A stretch of DNA of 60,596 bases from an uncultured Verrucomicrobiota bacterium (GTDB taxonomy: Bacteria; Verrucomicrobiota; Kiritimatiellia; Kiritimatiellales; Tichowtungiaceae): positions 1-60,596 of the forward strand of contig CAIKGD010000073.1 of assembly GCA_903826865.1 (NCBI GenBank), written 5' to 3'. Below, one piece after another: positions 43,606 through 52,703 of this stretch. Made by a program: the position numbers and the translations under genes. Position 1 is the first letter of the stretch; every line of letters begins with the position of its first letter. Under the pieces are notes generated by a model, which was given only the letters and a program-made list of their open reading frames with translations, did no database searches and was not told the origin of the DNA.

Positions 43606-44781
43606 GTGAAATCGAAGTTTTTAGACAAATTAATCAATCGTCTTGAGCAGATGGACGCCGACAGCGTTCAGGCGCAATTTCTGCATCTGGCGCGTGAGAA
43701 GGGGTTGCTGGAGACGATTTTTCAGGCGATTCAGGAAGGTATCGTGGTGGTCGGGCGCGGCGCGCGCATCCGCTATGCCAACCGTATGGCGGAAGCGCTT
43801 TTCGGTTTCAAACTGGATGCGGCCGAAGGCCAGCCGATTGCCCGTTATATCCGCGACATTGACTGGGATAAGGTGCTCAGTCTGGACGGCGACGAATGGG
43901 AACGGCTGGTTCGCCGGGAAATCGAGGTGACTTACCCGGATCACCGTTTCGTGGAATTTTATGTAGTGCCGCTTTCAGCCATTGAAGAACGCGAGCAGGG
44001 GGCGGTGGTGATTTTCCGCGATGTGACGCGTGAGCGCGAGACAACAGCCGAGTCCATCGAATCGGAACGAATGAAGGCGCTGACGCTGCTGGCGGCGGGC
44101 GTGGCGCACGAGATCGGTAATCCGCTCAATGCGGTGACGATTCATCTGCAGCTGATGGAGCGCGAGCTGGCGGAACTGGCCGATTCCGAAGCGCGCGAAA
44201 GTCTGAAGGAGATGGTTGAGGTTTCAAAACGCGAAGTGCACCGCCTTGACCGGATTATTACGCAGTTTCTGCGGGCGATCCGTCCGTCGCTTCCCGACCG
44301 TAAACCGGTGCAGATGGAGCGGCTGCTGGACGAAACGCTGGAGCTGCTGCACTACGAAATTGAAAACCGCCGCATTCTGGTGGAGCGCATGCAGCCGGAA
44401 CATATTTCTCCGGTTCCGGCTGACGAGACGCAGGTGAAGCAGGCTTTCTTCAACATCATCAAAAACGCGATTCAGGCGATGGATGACAGCGGCATTCTGA
44501 AAATCAGCATCGAAGTGTCGGCGCGTTTTGTGAGTATCTGTTTTGCGGACAACGGGCCGGGCATTTCTCCGGAGAATCTCGGCGCGATCTATGAGGCCTA
44601 TCACACGACCAAGGCGACCGGTTCGGGGCTTGGTCTGATGATTGTGCAGAGGATTCTGCGCGACCACGGCGGTGAGATCGAAATTTGCAGTACGCCGGAG
44701 CGCGGCACGGCCTTTACGCTGCATTTCCCGCGTGATGATGTGCGGATGTCGCTGCTGGAAGCGCCAAAGCGTGACGAGTGA
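43606..44781 (+). CDS. PAS-domain sensor histidine kinase, NtrB-like
   Basis: A 391-residue soluble kinase. A PAS domain at about residues 35-145 (LETIFQAIQEGIVVVGRGAR...) is followed by HisKA with phospho-acceptor His in LAAGVAHEIGNPLNAV near residue 168. The HATPase domain follows: FFNIIKNAIQAM, FADNGPGIS, GSGLGLMIVQRIL. No membrane helix is seen. It starts with GTG after GGAG. The partner regulator is 620 bp downstream, past the inserted element. Its last residues (RDE) and stop are encoded by repeat sequence. Confidence 0.93.
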   Translation: MKSKFLDKLINRLEQMDADSVQAQFLHLAREKGLLETIFQAIQEGIVVVGRGARIRYANRMAEALFGFKLDAAEGQPIARYIRDIDWDKVLSLDGDEWERLVRREIEVTYPDHRFVEFYVVPLSAIEEREQGAVVIFRDVTRERETTAESIESERMKALTLLAAGVAHEIGNPLNAVTIHLQLMERELAELADSEARESLKEMVEVSKREVHRLDRIITQFLRAIRPSLPDRKPVQMERLLDETLELLHYEIENRRILVERMQPEHISPVPADETQVKQAFFNIIKNAIQAMDDSGILKISIEVSARFVSICFADNGPGISPENLGAIYEAYHTTKATGSGLGLMIVQRILRDHGGEIEICSTPERGTAFTLHFPRDDVRMSLLEAPKRDE

Positions 44782-45380
44782 TGCGTAATCCGTAACGAGT
44801 AATACGTAAACTGGAGAAAGATAAATGACGTATAACGAGTGGGAATCAACTGTTCCGGGAGTCATCCGACAGGATGTCTTGTGGACTGTGACAGCTTATC
44901 GGCTGGCTCTTTTTGTAAGTGATATTACATGGCATGACGTTCAGCGACTGGCCAAAGAACCCTGTACCCGCTCTTTGGCCGATCAATTATACCGTTCTGC
45001 AGGCTCGATATGCGCAAATGTTGAAGAGGGTTATTCAAAAATAAGCGCAAAAGATCGCGCCCGGTTTTATGAGTATTCCCTTGGGTCAGCCAGGGAAAGC
45101 CGCGGTTGGTTCTATCGTGGACGCCATGTGCTTGGTGAAGAAGTTACAAACCATCGGATGAATTTGCTGACAGAAATAATCCGGCTGTTACTGACGATGG
45201 TTCCTGAGCAGAGGAGCAGCACGGTGTGTGAAGATGCGGTGGAGTATTGTTCGGCCAGCTGGAAGGCGGAAGAGGCTCCTTGCAGCGAATGCGTAACGAG
45301 TAATACGTAATTCAGGAAAGAGAGAACTGAAAGAAGAGCGTTTTTCAGTTACGTATTACTCGTTACGAATTACGTAATGC
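44770..45380 (+). mobile_element. IVS-like element with four-helix-bundle gene between kinase and regulator
   Basis: Inverted arms at 44784-44809 and 45349-45374 match at 25 of 26 positions; their core is CGTAACGAGTAATACGTAA. A diverged tandem copy precedes the left arm (44770-44788) and encodes the kinase C-terminus. A direct copy at 45292-45310 encodes the last residues and stop of the internal gene. No clear target duplication is visible, only a weak GACGA on both sides. No transposase is present. The arms would pair in the polycistronic mRNA and put the gene in the loop. Confidence 0.75.
44825..45310 (+). CDS. Four-helix-bundle protein (23S rRNA IVS protein family)
   Basis: A 161-residue member of the family found inside 23S rRNA intervening sequences (S23/four helix bundle). 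The core LADQLYRSAGSICANVEEGYSKISAKDRARFYEYSLGSARE matches the family pattern LxxQLxRAAxSIxANIAEG...FxxxLxIAxGSxxE. The function is unknown; it is probably a small helical oligomer. The last residues, VTSNT, come from the repeat. It is A+T-richer than the kinase. GGAGAAAG precedes the ATG. Confidence 0.9.
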   Translation: MTYNEWESTVPGVIRQDVLWTVTAYRLALFVSDITWHDVQRLAKEPCTRSLADQLYRSAGSICANVEEGYSKISAKDRARFYEYSLGSARESRGWFYRGRHVLGEEVTNHRMNLLTEIIRLLLTMVPEQRSSTVCEDAVEYCSASWKAEEAPCSECVTSNT

Positions 45381-45400
45381 GGACGAAGGAGTTGATATAT

Positions 45401-46765
45401 ATGAACACAAAACCCCTTATTCTCATCGTGGACGACGAAAAGAACACGCGTGAAGGGCTGGCGCGGGCGCTGCGCCGGTCGTATGAAGTGCTTGTGGCGG
45501 AAAGCGGGTCGGCGGCTTTGAATATTCTGAGCGAGCGTCCGGTTGATGTGATGCTGAGCGATCTGCGGATGCCCGGCATGGACGGAATGACGCTGATGCA
45601 GCGCGCGCTGGCCGGGTCGCCGCAGCTGGTCTGCATTCTGCTCACCGCCTACGGGAATATTGAAACGGCGGTGGAGGCCATGCGGCGCGGCGCGACCGAT
45701 TTTCTGACGAAGCCGGTGAACCTGGAGCAGCTGGAGCTGGTGCTGCAGCGCGTATTGCGTTCGCGCCGGGCGGAAACGGAAAACCGCCAGCTTCACGAGC
45801 AGCTGGACAGTAAGTTCGGGATTGAGAATATCATCGGCAATTCGCCGGAGATGCAGCAGGTTTTTGATACGGTGCGGCAGGTGGCCGCCTCGCGGGCGAC
45901 CGTGCTGATTCAGGGCGAGAGCGGAACCGGCAAAGAACTGGTTGCCAAGGCGATTCACCGGCTTAGCCCGCGCAAGCACGGAGCTTTTATACCGGTGCAT
46001 TGCGCGGCACTTTCTTCGACGCTGCTGGAGAGCGAGCTGTTTGGCCATGAGAAGGGGGCTTTTACCGGCGCGGCGGAACGGCGTAAAGGACGGTTTGAGC
46101 TGGCGGACGGCGGTTCTCTGTTTCTGGATGAGATCGGCGAAATCGATGCCAGCGTACAGGTGAAAATCCTGCGCGCGCTGGAAGAGCGGCGCTTTGAGCG
46201 CGTCGGCGGACAGGAGTCTATTGATGTGGATACGCGGCTGATTGCGGCAACCAACCGCGACCTCAAGAAGATGGTGGCGGAGGGTAAATTCCGTGAAGAT
46301 CTCTATTACCGGCTCTATGTGGTAATGATTCATCTGCCGGCATTGCGTGAACGCAAGAGTGACATCCCGCTGCTGCTCAAACATTTTCTGACAGTGTTTA
46401 ATCAGGAAAATGGCCGCACGATTGAGGGATTTTCTCCGGACGCGCTCGATCTGCTGACCGCTTATCCGTGGCCGGGCAATGTGCGCGAGCTGCGCAATGT
46501 TGTAGAACAAATGGTGGTGCTGTCCCGGTCGCAGCGTATCAGTGCGCGCGATCTGCCGGTCCATGTCCGCGAAGCGGGCGGTCCGGACGGTACGCTCCAG
46601 ACCGGAAACGGTACTCTGGAGGAGATGGAAAAACAGGCCATCCTGCTGGCGCTCAAGGAGACAGGCGGCAATCGCACTCATGCGGCGGACAAACTGGGCA
46701 TCAGCCGGCGTACGTTGCACCGCAAAATTGCAACATATGGTTTTACCGAAGTCGACGGAGTTTAA
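45401..46765 (+). CDS. Sigma-54-dependent response regulator, NtrC family
   Basis: A 454-residue enhancer-binding protein. The receiver domain has DDEKNTREG, phospho-acceptor Asp in VMLSDLRMPGMDG, and LLTAYGN and TKPVN. The AAA+ domain has Walker A GESGTGKELVAKAI, the sigma-54 loop GAFTGAAERRKGRF, and DEIGEIDASVQ. A Fis-type helix-turn-helix ends it (GGNRTHAADKLGISRRTLHR). It would activate sigma-54 promoters under control of the upstream kinase. The ATG at 45401 is chosen for AAGGAG nine bases upstream; an earlier in-frame ATG lies in the repeat. Confidence 0.95.
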   Translation: MNTKPLILIVDDEKNTREGLARALRRSYEVLVAESGSAALNILSERPVDVMLSDLRMPGMDGMTLMQRALAGSPQLVCILLTAYGNIETAVEAMRRGATDFLTKPVNLEQLELVLQRVLRSRRAETENRQLHEQLDSKFGIENIIGNSPEMQQVFDTVRQVAASRATVLIQGESGTGKELVAKAIHRLSPRKHGAFIPVHCAALSSTLLESELFGHEKGAFTGAAERRKGRFELADGGSLFLDEIGEIDASVQVKILRALEERRFERVGGQESIDVDTRLIAATNRDLKKMVAEGKFREDLYYRLYVVMIHLPALRERKSDIPLLLKHFLTVFNQENGRTIEGFSPDALDLLTAYPWPGNVRELRNVVEQMVVLSRSQRISARDLPVHVREAGGPDGTLQTGNGTLEEMEKQAILLALKETGGNRTHAADKLGISRRTLHRKIATYGFTEVDGV

Positions 46766-46828
46766 GATTGAAGAAGCGGGAGTGTTCAAGGATGCTCTGA
46801 GCACTATTTACCGGAGCCGGAGAACAGT

Positions 46829-48625
46829 ATGGCAAAGCAAAAACAGCAAGCTTTTGAATCAACTCTGCAGGATCTTGTGTACAGCGTGGATGCCGGGCTT
46901 GGCCTGAAGATTATCCGTACGACCCTTCTCTGCCTTTTTATTCTCGGGATGATCATTATTATAACCGCCCGGCAGTTCCGCGGGTTCGATACCGAGGCGG
47001 CGATGGATTATGCACAGCTGGGCCGGAATCTGGCACAGTCCAACCGCTATATCACGCAGTGCGTCCGGCCGGCTTCTATTGCTGAGGTATCGGCTCACAG
47101 TTTCGCCGGCGACGCACGGATTGACCGCCACCCCGAACTCATCAAACCGCCGCTCTATCCGGCGATTCTTGCGGCGAATTTCAAGTTTTTTAATCTGATC
47201 GGCATAGATATTTTTCCGGTCAGTACGGCTTTTCAGGGTGTTCGGATCTATCCTGCTGAGCAGTGGGTGATTATTCCTCTGCACCATTTTTTCACCGTGC
47301 TTTCCGGCTTGTTGCTTTACCTGCTGGGGCTGAAGCTGTTTTCACATAAACTGGCATTGCTGAGCGTGTGGACTTATTTCCTTAGTGAAATAGTCTGGAT
47401 GGACAGTCTTCACGGGACAGGGCTGCCCATCCTCATGTTTTTTGTGCTGGGAGCCACTTATTTTGCTCTGCTGGCAATGATTCATCGCCGGGAACGGAAG
47501 CCGCTCTGGAACTGGATGTCTTTTTTTTCCCTTTCTATCCTTTTTTCGGCGGCGGCGTTTTTGACGCATTATGCGGCGGTTGCGGTAATTCCCGGTCTTA
47601 CATTGTTCATCTGGATGATGAGCTCGCGGACACAGCGTGGCGGCCATCTGGCATTTTTTTATATCGCGTTAATATTTCTGGTGGTGTCTCCATGGCTGCT
47701 GCGCAATTATCAACTTTCCGGATCACCGCTCGGTCTTGCGCCGCATACGGCGTTGATTGATTCCGCCAAGTATCCCGGTGATTCGCTGATGCGCACATTG
47801 AAGCCTGACTTCAAGCTTGTAGAAGGCATCCAAATAGCTCGGGCCAAATGGTCGAAGAATTTCAGTGAGCTCTACGAAAGCGGACTTACTTCCATGGGCG
47901 GCGGCCTGCTGATTGCTTTTTTCATGGTAACTTTTTTTTACCACTTTGTGCGTGTGCATGTTCACAATCTGCGCTGGGGTATCGGACTGTCGATGGTTCT
48001 GTTTTTTATCGGTACCGGTTTTTTTGATAAAGAGACATTGCGGCTCTACCACATCTTCTGGCCGTTTGTAATCCTCTACGGTCTGGCCTTTTTCTCAATC
48101 CTGCTCGACCGGCTGGATCTGAGTATTCAGCTTTATAAAATGGGACTGACCGTTCTGGTAATCGCACTGACGGCGCTGCCGCTGATCGTCACGATTTTTC
48201 TGTCGCCTTCACCGGGACTTCCCTATCCGCCGTATTACGCACCGTTTATTATGCGTGTAAGCGAGCTGCTCAAACCGAATGAAGTGATGTGCACCGATAT
48301 GCCGTGGGCGACTGCATGGTATGGAAAACGCATTTCCATTTTGCTGCCCCAAACGCTCGATGACTATTATGAAATCAATGACTACCGCAAATATATCAGC
48401 GGTCTTTATATCACCACTCTTACCAAAGACCGTCCGTTTGTTTCGTCGCTGCTCGAAGGGTCGGAAAAAACCTGGCTTCCTATAACCATGGGCCGTCTGC
48501 CGCAGAACTTCCCGTTGAAACAGGGCTTTGCGCTTAACAAACAGGATCAGCTGTTTTTGACCGATACCGTCCGCTGGGGCGCCGATCAGGTGCGAAAGGC
48601 TGAGGACGGCGAACAGAAAAAATAA
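46829..48625 (+). CDS. GT-C type membrane glycosyltransferase (GT39/ArnT-like)
   Basis: A 598-residue membrane protein with about ten hydrophobic segments and a soluble C-terminal third. An early loop with FDTEAAMDYAQLGRNLAQ and LIKPPLYPAILAA resembles the DxE/PPL region of polyprenyl-phosphate-sugar dependent transferases (PMT/ArnT type). It would transfer a sugar from a lipid carrier on the outer face of the membrane. It lies between the NtrC-type regulator and fmt. Confidence 0.75.
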   Translation: MAKQKQQAFESTLQDLVYSVDAGLGLKIIRTTLLCLFILGMIIIITARQFRGFDTEAAMDYAQLGRNLAQSNRYITQCVRPASIAEVSAHSFAGDARIDRHPELIKPPLYPAILAANFKFFNLIGIDIFPVSTAFQGVRIYPAEQWVIIPLHHFFTVLSGLLLYLLGLKLFSHKLALLSVWTYFLSEIVWMDSLHGTGLPILMFFVLGATYFALLAMIHRRERKPLWNWMSFFSLSILFSAAAFLTHYAAVAVIPGLTLFIWMMSSRTQRGGHLAFFYIALIFLVVSPWLLRNYQLSGSPLGLAPHTALIDSAKYPGDSLMRTLKPDFKLVEGIQIARAKWSKNFSELYESGLTSMGGGLLIAFFMVTFFYHFVRVHVHNLRWGIGLSMVLFFIGTGFFDKETLRLYHIFWPFVILYGLAFFSILLDRLDLSIQLYKMGLTVLVIALTALPLIVTIFLSPSPGLPYPPYYAPFIMRVSELLKPNEVMCTDMPWATAWYGKRISILLPQTLDDYYEINDYRKYISGLYITTLTKDRPFVSSLLEGSEKTWLPITMGRLPQNFPLKQGFALNKQDQLFLTDTVRWGADQVRKAEDGEQKK

Positions 48626-48638
48626 CCGGAGCGGCACC

Positions 48639-49562
48639 ATGCGCATTATTTTCTTCGGGTCGGCCGCGATAGGATTTCCTTTGCTGGCGGCACTGCTCGC
48701 GAGCACACAGGATGAAGTCGCTGCAGTGGTCACTCAGCCGGATCGGCCTGCCGGGCGCAGTCAGCGACTGACACCATGCCCGGTTAAAACCTTTGCGCGG
48801 GAACGCGGTCTTCCGGTGCTCTCGCCGGAAAAAGTCAAAGACGGTCTGCAAGAGCTGGACAGTTTTAAAGCCGATCTTTTTGTTGTAGTCGCTTACGGGC
48901 AGTATATTCCGCAGTCTGTTCTGGCGCTTCCGAAGCACGGAGCCATCAACCTTCATCCTTCGCTGCTTCCTAAATACCGCGGCTCGTCGCCTATTCAATG
49001 GGCTGTGGCCGCCGGCGACACCGTGACGGGCGTAACCATTCTCTATGTGGGCGAAAAAATGGATGCAGGGGATATTATCCTGCAACGCAAAATGTCGATT
49101 GGTCCGGACGACACATCGGTCATACTTGAACCGGTGCTGGCGGCGGCGGGCGCGGAGTTGCTGATGGAAGCGGTTGAGCAGATCCGGCACGGAACGGTTC
49201 GGCGTCATCCGCAGGACGATTCGGTTGCGACCGAAGTACATAAGCTTACTAAAGAAGACGGGCGGCTCGACTGGACGCTTTCTGCCGAAACCCTTCGCAA
49301 CCGGATTCGCGGGTTTACGCCGTGGCCCGGCTGTTTCTGTGAAATACCGGATGGGCAGCGTCTGAAAGTCTTGCGTGCTGCCGTTGAAGAACCGGCGGGA
49401 TTTCCCGGCGAAATTCTTGAAGCATCCGGAGCCGGACTTTTAGTGGCGGCTGGCAAAGGCGCTCTGCGGCTGCTCGAAGTCCAGCCGTCCGGCCGGTGTG
49501 TTATGGACGGGGCGGCGTATTTACGGGGCTATCCGCTGACACCGGGCGTTCGTCTGGCCTGA
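48639..49562 (+). CDS. fmt: Methionyl-tRNA formyltransferase
   Basis: A 307-residue enzyme that formylates initiator Met-tRNA. Seen: MRIIFFGSAAIGFPLLAALL, VVTQPDRPAGRSQRL, the catalytic region AINLHPSLLPKYRGSSPIQWAV, GVTILYVGEKMDAGDII, and the C-terminal domain with RNRIRGFTPWPGCF. def is not adjacent. Its last 62 bp overlap the 3' end of the convergent TPR lipoprotein gene. Confidence 0.96.
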   Translation: MRIIFFGSAAIGFPLLAALLASTQDEVAAVVTQPDRPAGRSQRLTPCPVKTFARERGLPVLSPEKVKDGLQELDSFKADLFVVVAYGQYIPQSVLALPKHGAINLHPSLLPKYRGSSPIQWAVAAGDTVTGVTILYVGEKMDAGDIILQRKMSIGPDDTSVILEPVLAAAGAELLMEAVEQIRHGTVRRHPQDDSVATEVHKLTKEDGRLDWTLSAETLRNRIRGFTPWPGCFCEIPDGQRLKVLRAAVEEPAGFPGEILEASGAGLLVAAGKGALRLLEVQPSGRCVMDGAAYLRGYPLTPGVRLA

Positions 49563-51525
49563 TGCCGTTCGCTTCGAGTCGGCCGATCAACTGTTGTGAC
49601 TCCGGCGCAAGCTCCAGCGCCTTCCCCCAATGTTCAATAGCGGCAGCGCGATTGCCGAGCTTGAGATAGGTGTCGCCTAAATGCTCCCAGACGGTGGGGT
49701 CGCCCGAAAAAAATCCCTTGGCTTTCTGCAATTCCTGCAGTGCTTCAGGATAGCGACCCTGCATATAATAAATCCATCCAAGGGTATCGAGAAAAGCGCC
49801 GTTTTCGGGATCTTCGGCAAGAGCTTTTTTAATCAACTCCAGTCCCGCATTCAGTTTTTCGCCGCGCTCGGCCCACATGTAGGCGATATAATTCTGTGCA
49901 GCGGCGGTGACTTCTCCGCTCATCTCGATGGCTTTTAAAAACAGTTTTTCGGCGGTTTCGAGCTGACCGGCACGCTCATAGAGTGATGCGAATTGATAAT
50001 AGAACTGTCCGCTGAGCAAAGCGGTTTCACCGCTCTTTTGCACGACTGATTCAAACTGCTGTGCTGTTTCGATAGCTTTTTCATACTGCTTTTGTTTTGC
50101 CTGCAGCACCATCAGGTAATAGAGCGCTTCATCAGCTTCAGGACGCAAGGAGTGAAAAATATTCAACAATTCAATAGCACCTTCGGTGGAAACCGGGGTC
50201 TGACCGGTGAGCAATGACTGCATGTACCGGTTCAGAATCACCGGATTATTGGTATATGTAGAGGCCAGAGTCTTTGCCGCTTCTTCCAGATGCCCGCTTT
50301 TCTGTGCGGCGACCAGAAAGTTGAACAGAAAAAAAGGATTAGCCGACCACTCGGACTCCGGGGACTTTGCACGAACCTGTTCAAGCCCGGTATAGGCTTC
50401 ATCATAGCGTTCCTGTTGCAGGTTAAGGAAGCCCAGCACAATGCGCAATCGGTTGTTGTCAGGATACAGAGCAAGCGCCTTCAGCAGAATGTCTTCTGAT
50501 TTCTGGTTTTTGTGCGCTCCGATGTATAAGGTGCCGAGTTGCGCATAATGGGAAACCGGTGATTGAGGCTGCTCGCGAATTTCCGTCGCAAGAATTTCTG
50601 TTAGCCGGGCACGCGCTTCTTCCGGCATATTTTCAGAGAGGTATTGGAGCCACAGCTCTGGATATGTTGCTGTTTCGGCGGCCAGTTGATCGCAGGCCGC
50701 CACCGCCTCGTCATATTTACCGCTCTGAATGAGAAGGTCGAATATCTGTCGCGCCAGCGGCAGGTCGGCGGGTACTTTACTGAGGGCCTTTTGAAACGCA
50801 TGCAGAGCCTCGACCGGCTGTTTAACGGCTATCAGCGCGAGGCCGAGTTGCTGCCAGCGGAGCGGATCTTCCGGGGCGATTTCGAGCGCTTTCTGTAAAA
50901 AGTGGATTCCTTTCTGGATGGTTGTCTTTGCGAGCGGCGTGTCGCCCATTTCACGGACGCTGTCGATACAGAGTGTTCCCAGCAGATGAAGCAATTCTGC
51001 ATTTCCACTTTGCACCTCTGCGGCAGCGCGGAGTGTTTCAAGTGCATTTGTGCGCCGCTCCTGCGAGAGATAAAATTTTGCAAGAAAAACAGGGGTTTCC
51101 GGATGCTGCGGAAACTCAACAAAGGCCTGCCGGAAAAGCGCTTCGGCCTGATCAGGGTGCTCTGTTAACGCATAGACTCTGGCGAGCAGAAGCAACGGAT
51201 CAACAGCGCCGGAACGGCGCTTAACCAGTTCGCGTGCCAGCCGGACGGCATCGTCCGGCTGTTTCAGCTTCAGCGCAATCGCTACAGCCGGAGCATAAAG
51301 TTTATCTTCATTCGGATCCAGCCGGATGGCGGCCTTAAAGTGATTAAGCGCGCCGGCAGAATCACCTCCCGCCTCGGCCAGCAGGCCGAGACTGAAATGA
51401 GACAAAGCCTCAGCCTGCACATTTGCATTCAGCTGAGGCTTCGAAGGGGATGCGCAACCGCTGATGCCCAGCAGGATGCCGAGCGCAGCAACTCCGGCGA
51501 CCCGGACTTTGCGGGATGCGCACAT
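49501..51525 (-). CDS. TPR-repeat lipoprotein
   Basis: A 674-residue protein with a lipoprotein signal (GILLGISGC, Cys near residue 25) and about a dozen tetratricopeptide repeats from residue 40 to the end, such as ALNHFKAAIRLDPNEDKLYAPAVA and ALQELQKAKGFFSGDPTVWEHLGDTYLKLGN. TPR lipoproteins scaffold envelope complexes or glycan machinery. The final codons overlap fmt on the other strand, and both stops look genuine. Last of pilT-hisG-small basic protein-TPR on the minus strand. Confidence 0.9.
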   Translation of the reverse strand: MCASRKVRVAGVAALGILLGISGCASPSKPQLNANVQAEALSHFSLGLLAEAGGDSAGALNHFKAAIRLDPNEDKLYAPAVAIALKLKQPDDAVRLARELVKRRSGAVDPLLLLARVYALTEHPDQAEALFRQAFVEFPQHPETPVFLAKFYLSQERRTNALETLRAAAEVQSGNAELLHLLGTLCIDSVREMGDTPLAKTTIQKGIHFLQKALEIAPEDPLRWQQLGLALIAVKQPVEALHAFQKALSKVPADLPLARQIFDLLIQSGKYDEAVAACDQLAAETATYPELWLQYLSENMPEEARARLTEILATEIREQPQSPVSHYAQLGTLYIGAHKNQKSEDILLKALALYPDNNRLRIVLGFLNLQQERYDEAYTGLEQVRAKSPESEWSANPFFLFNFLVAAQKSGHLEEAAKTLASTYTNNPVILNRYMQSLLTGQTPVSTEGAIELLNIFHSLRPEADEALYYLMVLQAKQKQYEKAIETAQQFESVVQKSGETALLSGQFYYQFASLYERAGQLETAEKLFLKAIEMSGEVTAAAQNYIAYMWAERGEKLNAGLELIKKALAEDPENGAFLDTLGWIYYMQGRYPEALQELQKAKGFFSGDPTVWEHLGDTYLKLGNRAAAIEHWGKALELAPESQQLIGRLEANGIRPDERPVSADSPVNTPPRP

Positions 51526-51551
51526 GACACTTCCCCTTACTTTAGTAAAAG

Positions 51552-51641
51552 CTATTTCTTTTTATGACGGACTTCGCGGCGCCGTTTGCGCCGTTTGTGT
51601 TTCGACATTTTAGTCTTACGCCATTTCTTAATGGTACCCAT
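51552..51641 (-). CDS. Tiny basic protein, AURKAIP1/COX24-like
   Basis: A 29-residue frame, MGTIKKWRKTKMSKHKRRKR followed by RREVRHKKK. It is extremely basic and resembles the short AURKAIP1/COX24-domain proteins of bacteria (mS38-like), thought to be small-subunit ribosomal proteins. AAAGGA lies 12 bases upstream of the ATG. It lies between hisG and the TPR gene, same strand, and is short enough to be missed by ordinary gene callers. Confidence 0.75.
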   Translation of the reverse strand: MGTIKKWRKTKMSKHKRRKRRREVRHKKK

Positions 51642-51663
51642 GGTTCTGTATTCCTTTATGCGC

Positions 51664-52536
51664 TTATGCTACCACTTTATTTAAGCCGATTTCAATGATT
51701 CCCTCGGCACCGGCAGTTTTGAGCTCGGGAATAATTTCCCGCACCACCGATTCGTTCACCACCGTTTCAACGGCATACCAGCCGGCATCGGAAAGACCGC
51801 TTACGGTCGGCGAGTGCAGAGCCGGAAGCAGTTTTTTTACCCGGTCAATATTCTTTGCTTCCACGTTCATTTTGAGAAGCACCTTGTCGCTGGCATTCAG
51901 TGCGGCCGTCAGCAGCAAGGCGATTTTTTCAAGCTTCGAACGTTTCCAGCCATCGGCCCAGGCCGCTTTGTTGGCGAAAAATTTGGTGTAGGATTCCATC
52001 AACGTGTCCACGATACGCAGATTGTGCGCACGCAGGGATGATCCGGTTTCGGTAATGTCCACGATGGCATCGGCGAATTCCGGCACCTTGACTTCGGTCG
52101 CGCCCCAGGAAAATTCCACCGTGGCCTTTACGCCGTTTTTGGCGAGCCAGCGCTCGACGATGCCGACCCCTTCGGTGGATATTCTTTTGCCTTCCAGATC
52201 TTTAACCGACTGAATCGGTGAGTTTTCAGGGACGGCCAGCACCCACCGCACAGGGCGTTTGGTCTGTTTGGAATAAATCAGACTGCATACATCCTGAACA
52301 TCCGAGCCGTTGGCCTCAATCCAGTCCAGTCCCGCAATGCCGGCATCCAGCATACCGTTTTCGACATAACGGCTCATTTCCTGCGGACGGAGCAGGCGGA
52401 GTTCGATTTCTTTATCGTCAATGGAAGGAAAATAGGAGCGCGAGCTGCCCGATATGTTAAATCCGGCTTTCGCGAACAGGGCGTAGGTGGAATCCTGCAG
52501 ACTGCCCTTCGGTAATCCTATAATCAGTTTCTTCAT
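51664..52536 (-). CDS. hisG: ATP phosphoribosyltransferase, long form
   Basis: A 290-residue HisG that starts histidine synthesis by joining ATP and PRPP. Seen: [30 protein letters not shown], the PRPP loop [20 protein letters not shown], and a C-terminal ACT-like regulatory domain (about residues 215-290). The extra domain means it needs no HisZ and should be inhibited directly by histidine. I start at [11 protein letters not shown] (ATG at 52534-52536). Confidence 0.96.
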   Translation of the reverse strand: MKKLIIGLPKGSLQDSTYALFAKAGFNISGSSRSYFPSIDDKEIELRLLRPQEMSRYVENGMLDAGIAGLDWIEANGSDVQDVCSLIYSKQTKRPVRWVLAVPENSPIQSVKDLEGKRISTEGVGIVERWLAKNGVKATVEFSWGATEVKVPEFADAIVDITETGSSLRAHNLRIVDTLMESYTKFFANKAAWADGWKRSKLEKIALLLTAALNASDKVLLKMNVEAKNIDRVKKLLPALHSPTVSGLSDAGWYAVETVVNESVVREIIPELKTAGAEGIIEIGLNKVVA

Positions 52537-52703
52537 GTTGTAGAAATGTATCCCTTTTCTCAAATTAGAGCGACGGACTATACGGAAACCCGCCGGAGCC
52601 GTCTACCGTTATTTGCCATTTTTCCAAGACAAGTGGAAAGAAGTCCTGTTTTTTTACAAAGGTCAGGAAAGACGGTTGCTGTATTCCGGCCGCTAAACCC
52701 GGT

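Noticed and set aside
44825-45310. Reading the four-helix-bundle locus as an rRNA intervening sequence
   Set aside because: The protein family fits, but the flanks are a histidine kinase and its regulator. No 23S rRNA sequence is present on either side.
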